Source: Corynebacterium sp. 74A
Lineage (GTDB): Bacteria; Actinomycetota; Actinomycetes; Mycobacteriales; Mycobacteriaceae
Reading direction: 5' to 3'
Length of the DNA: 64,000 nt
Assembly: GCF_008930665.1 (NCBI RefSeq)
Contig: NZ_PQMG01000001.1
Span: 248,001-312,000, forward strand
The notes below the pieces were generated by a model, which made no database searches, was not told the origin of the DNA, and saw only the letters and a program-made list of their open reading frames with translations. A program made the position numbers and the translations under genes. Of this stretch, positions 61,365 to 64,000 are shown piece by piece (positions within the stretch are counted from its first letter, which is position 1; each line of letters starts with the position of its first letter).

Positions 61365-64000
61365 ATGCCTCGCTCTGAACACGGATCCCCTGCAGCATCG
61401 TCTTCCGCACCGAGTAAGAAGGACCTGCTCGCGCGGCTTGAGAACGTATCGCTTGCCGCCGAGCGCTCTTTCCGGCGGCGACTGCGCAAGGCCCGCTCCC
61501 CACGAGCGTTGAACGCGATTGCCGCCGATATCGACTCCGCTGAGCTTTCTGTGCTTGCCATCGACGAGCGGGTACCAACGCTGAGCTATCCCGAGAGCCT
61601 GCCCGTCTCTGCCCGGCGCGAGGACATCAAGGAGGCCATCCGCGATCACCAGGTGGTGATCATCGCGGGTGAAACGGGCTCGGGTAAAACCACCCAGATC
61701 CCGAAGATGTGTCTCGAGCTCGGCCGGGGTCGGCGCGGACTAATCGGCCACACCCAGCCCCGCCGTTTGGCCGCCCGCACCGTGGCTGAGCGCATCGCCT
61801 CCGAGCTCGATCAGCAGATCGGCGACTCGGTAGGCTATGCCATTCGTTTCGATGATCGCGTCTCGGAGACCACTGCGGTCAAGCTGATGACCGACGGTAT
61901 CCTGCTGGCCGAGATGCAGCGCGATCGTTATCTCAACGCCTATGACACGATCATCATCGATGAGGCCCATGAGCGCTCGCTGAATATCGATTTTCTTCTC
62001 GGCTATCTCAAACGCCTGCTCCCGAAGCGCCCCGATTTGAAGGTGATCATCACCTCCGCCACGATCGACCCCGAGCGTTTCGCCACGCACTTTGGCAGCG
62101 AATCCACCCCGGCACCCATCATTGAGGTCTCGGGGCGCACCTACCCGGTGGAGATTCGCTACCGCCCCTTGGAGATCACCCAAGGGGAGAAAACCATTGA
62201 TATTGATCCCCTCGATGGGTTGCTCGAGGCGATTGAGGAATTAATGCAGGAGGGGCCGGGCGATATCCTGTGCTTCTTCCCCTCCGAGCGCGATATTCGC
62301 GACGCCATGGAGGCCATCGAGGCCAAGCGCTATCGCGGCGTAGAGGTCACTCCCCTCTTCGGCCGGCTATCGAATGCCGAGCAGCATCGCGTCTTCTCCC
62401 CGCATGCGGGACGACGCATCGTCCTTGCCACCAACATCGCCGAGACCTCCCTGACCGTGCCCGGTATTCACTATGTGATCGATACCGGCACGGCTCGTAT
62501 TTCTCGCTATTCCACCCGCACCAAGGTGCAGCGGCTTCCCATCGAGGAGATCTCCCAGGCGAGCGCCCGCCAACGTTCTGGCCGCTGTGGCCGTGTGGCT
62601 GAAGGTATTGCGATTCGCCTCTACTCGGAGCAGAATTTCCTCTCCCGCCCCGAGTTCACTGACCCGGAGATATTGCGCACCAACCTCGCCAGCGTCATCT
62701 TGCAGATGGCGTCGTTAAGGCTGGGCGCGATCACGGAGTTTCCCTTCGTGCAAGCACCGGAGTACAAGGCGATTCGCGATGGTTTGATGCTGCTGCACGA
62801 GCTCGGGGCGCTGGAGCAGGGGGAAAAGGACGGCAACCCGATCCTCACCCCGATCGGTCGGCAGCTGGCGCGTATCCCGTTGGATCCCCGTTTGGCGCGC
62901 ATGCTCATTGCGGGCAATGAGCGCGGAGTCGCCCGCGATGTCATGGTGCTCACGGCCGCGCTGACTATTCAGGATGTGCGGGAACGCCCCCTCGAAAAGC
63001 AGGCCCAAGCCGATCAGGCCCACGCCCGCTTCAAGAACACCAGCAGCGATTTTCTCAGCCTGCTCAACCTGTGGGACTACATCCAGGCCTCGCGGGCGGA
63101 ACTCTCGGGCAATAAGTTCCGCAAGAAAATGCAGAGCGAGTATCTGCACTATATGCGTATCCGCGAGTGGTGGGATCTGGTGCGACAGCTGGAGCAGGTG
63201 GCCCGCCAGCTGGGCTGGAAGCGCCACGACGCCCCCACCGAGCCCGAGGCCACGCCCGAGGAGGTGATCGCCCGGAATCAGGACACAGAGCATCGCGATG
63301 TCACGGGTATTCACATGAGCATGCTCGCCGGTTTGCTCTCTCATATCGGTGTGCGCGAGGAAAAAACCAAGGAGTATCTGGGCACCCGCACCACCCGCTT
63401 TAGGATTTTCCCCGGCTCACATGTAGCGAAAAAGCAGCCGGCCTATGTGATGGCCGCCGAGCTGGTGGAGACCTCCCGCCTCTGGGGGCGCACCGTGTCC
63501 GAGATTGATCCGCGCTGGGTGGAAAAGCTAGCCAAAGATCTCCTGCGCCATCAGTATTCCGAGCCGCATTGGTCCTCGAAGCGGGCCGCCGCGATGGTCT
63601 ATCAGCGCTCCACGCTGTGGGGCGTGCCCGTGGTGGTTGATCGGCTGACGGCCTATCACACGGTTGATCGGGCCGCGGCGCGGGATATGTTTATCCGCCA
63701 CGCCCTGATCGAGGGCGATTGGAACACCCACCACGAGTTCTTCCACTCGAATGCCGCCAAGCTCGACGAGGCCTCCCACCTCGAGGCCAAGGCCCGCCGC
63801 CGTGACATCGTGGTGGACGAGGACACTCTCTTTCGCTTCTATGATGAGCGACTGCCCGAGGATGTGACCACGGGCCCGAGCTTTGATGGCTGGTGGAAGC
63901 GCAAGCGGCGGGCCGCCGCCGACTATTTGGACTTCGATCCGGCGAAGCTGGTGAACCCTGACGCCGAGGATGTGGCCGAGGAGGCCTTCCCCGATAAATG
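61365..64000 (+). CDS. hrpA: ATP-dependent RNA helicase HrpA (partial, 3' end beyond the window)
   Basis: The window ends inside this gene; about 878 residues are visible of the roughly 1300 expected. Walker A is GETGSGKTTQ at residues 102-111, motif II is IIDEAHERSLNIDF (DEAH), and the downstream motif VI region SARQRSGRCGRVAEG is clear. The frame is open to the last base. HrpA-type helicases act on structured mRNA and on stalled ribosomes. The ATG at 61365 follows a TAGAAT box by ten bases. It lies on the plus strand after oxyR, 63 bases apart. Confidence 0.93.
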   Translation, partial: MPRSEHGSPAASSSAPSKKDLLARLENVSLAAERSFRRRLRKARSPRALNAIAADIDSAELSVLAIDERVPTLSYPESLPVSARREDIKEAIRDHQVVIIAGETGSGKTTQIPKMCLELGRGRRGLIGHTQPRRLAARTVAERIASELDQQIGDSVGYAIRFDDRVSETTAVKLMTDGILLAEMQRDRYLNAYDTIIIDEAHERSLNIDFLLGYLKRLLPKRPDLKVIITSATIDPERFATHFGSESTPAPIIEVSGRTYPVEIRYRPLEITQGEKTIDIDPLDGLLEAIEELMQEGPGDILCFFPSERDIRDAMEAIEAKRYRGVEVTPLFGRLSNAEQHRVFSPHAGRRIVLATNIAETSLTVPGIHYVIDTGTARISRYSTRTKVQRLPIEEISQASARQRSGRCGRVAEGIAIRLYSEQNFLSRPEFTDPEILRTNLASVILQMASLRLGAITEFPFVQAPEYKAIRDGLMLLHELGALEQGEKDGNPILTPIGRQLARIPLDPRLARMLIAGNERGVARDVMVLTAALTIQDVRERPLEKQAQADQAHARFKNTSSDFLSLLNLWDYIQASRAELSGNKFRKKMQSEYLHYMRIREWWDLVRQLEQVARQLGWKRHDAPTEPEATPEEVIARNQDTEHRDVTGIHMSMLAGLLSHIGVREEKTKEYLGTRTTRFRIFPGSHVAKKQPAYVMAAELVETSRLWGRTVSEIDPRWVEKLAKDLLRHQYSEPHWSSKRAAAMVYQRSTLWGVPVVVDRLTAYHTVDRAAARDMFIRHALIEGDWNTHHEFFHSNAAKLDEASHLEAKARRRDIVVDEDTLFRFYDERLPEDVTTGPSFDGWWKRKRRAAADYLDFDPAKLVNPDAEDVAEEAFPDK

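Noticed and set aside
1-64000. CRISPR arrays, prophage, insertion sequences
   Set aside because: No repeat-spacer array, integrase, transposase, terminal inverted repeat or phage structural gene was seen.

Overview
The window is a compact 64 kb stretch of an actinobacterial chromosome, almost certainly from the genus Corynebacterium. The DtxR protein is 226 residues long with every metal ligand at the C. diphtheriae DtxR position. The gene order also follows two conserved mycobacterial/corynebacterial blocks: hisS-MBL-ppiB-rel-apt-lipoprotein-secF-secD-yajC-ruvBAC-yebC-tesB-pdxS-pimA-patA-pgsA-HIT-thrS, and ribD-aftC-msrB-hemQ-DUF3000-rnd-dxs-dut-DUF4193-suhB-ppgK-sigA-sigB-dtxR. I see no prophage, insertion sequence, CRISPR array or rRNA. 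The sequence is GC-rich and looks like core genome.

Region by region: 1-7.1 kb holds the end of hisS, a metallo-hydrolase, a membrane-anchored cyclophilin, the stringent-response enzyme Rel, apt and a peptide-binding-type lipoprotein. 7.2-13.2 kb carries the Sec accessory proteins SecF/SecD/YajC followed by the RuvBAC Holliday junction machinery. 13.4-22 kb is one long minus-strand series with yebC, an acyl-CoA thioesterase, pdxS (without pdxT), a LemA-like membrane protein, phosphatidylinositol mannoside enzymes (PimA, PatA, PI-phosphate synthase), a HIT phosphorylase and thrS. 22.2-25.1 kb is a copper/haem envelope module: CopC, a PCuAC lipoprotein and a Tat-exported DyP peroxidase. 25.5-26.7 kb is a tRNA island with seven tRNAs and a perfect 184 bp tandem duplication.

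26.7-41.2 kb carries ribD (with a 5' frame problem), the arabinan transferase aftC, msrB, hemQ, DUF3000, RNase D, an FNT channel, dxs with a mini-ORF leader, an RNA methyltransferase, DUF3710, dut, DUF3093, DUF4193, suhB and ppgK. 41.5-53.3 kb holds the two group 1/2 sigma factors and their neighbours: sigA with a histone-like tail, a DUF418 protein, a DUF4190 protein, a helicase coupled to DUF3039, DUF3099, a methyltransferase, dtd, sigB with a SigH-type promoter, dtxR and galE. 53.4-64 kb ends with DUF4192, PAC2, an Ski2/Mtr4-like helicase, the ahpC-ahpD/oxyR peroxide-response pair and the first two thirds of hrpA.

The most unexpected signal is a short repeated word, GCTTATCGACGCC. It occurs seven times exactly and three more times with 11-12 of 13 bases. 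Six of the ten copies lie in the small intergenic fraction, and the three full coding copies are all read in the same frame (Leu-Ile-Asp-Ala). No known feature explains it. A second pattern is that about ten genes have a -10-like hexamer ending 7-8 bases before the start codon, as expected for leaderless mRNAs; this was used to choose several starts.
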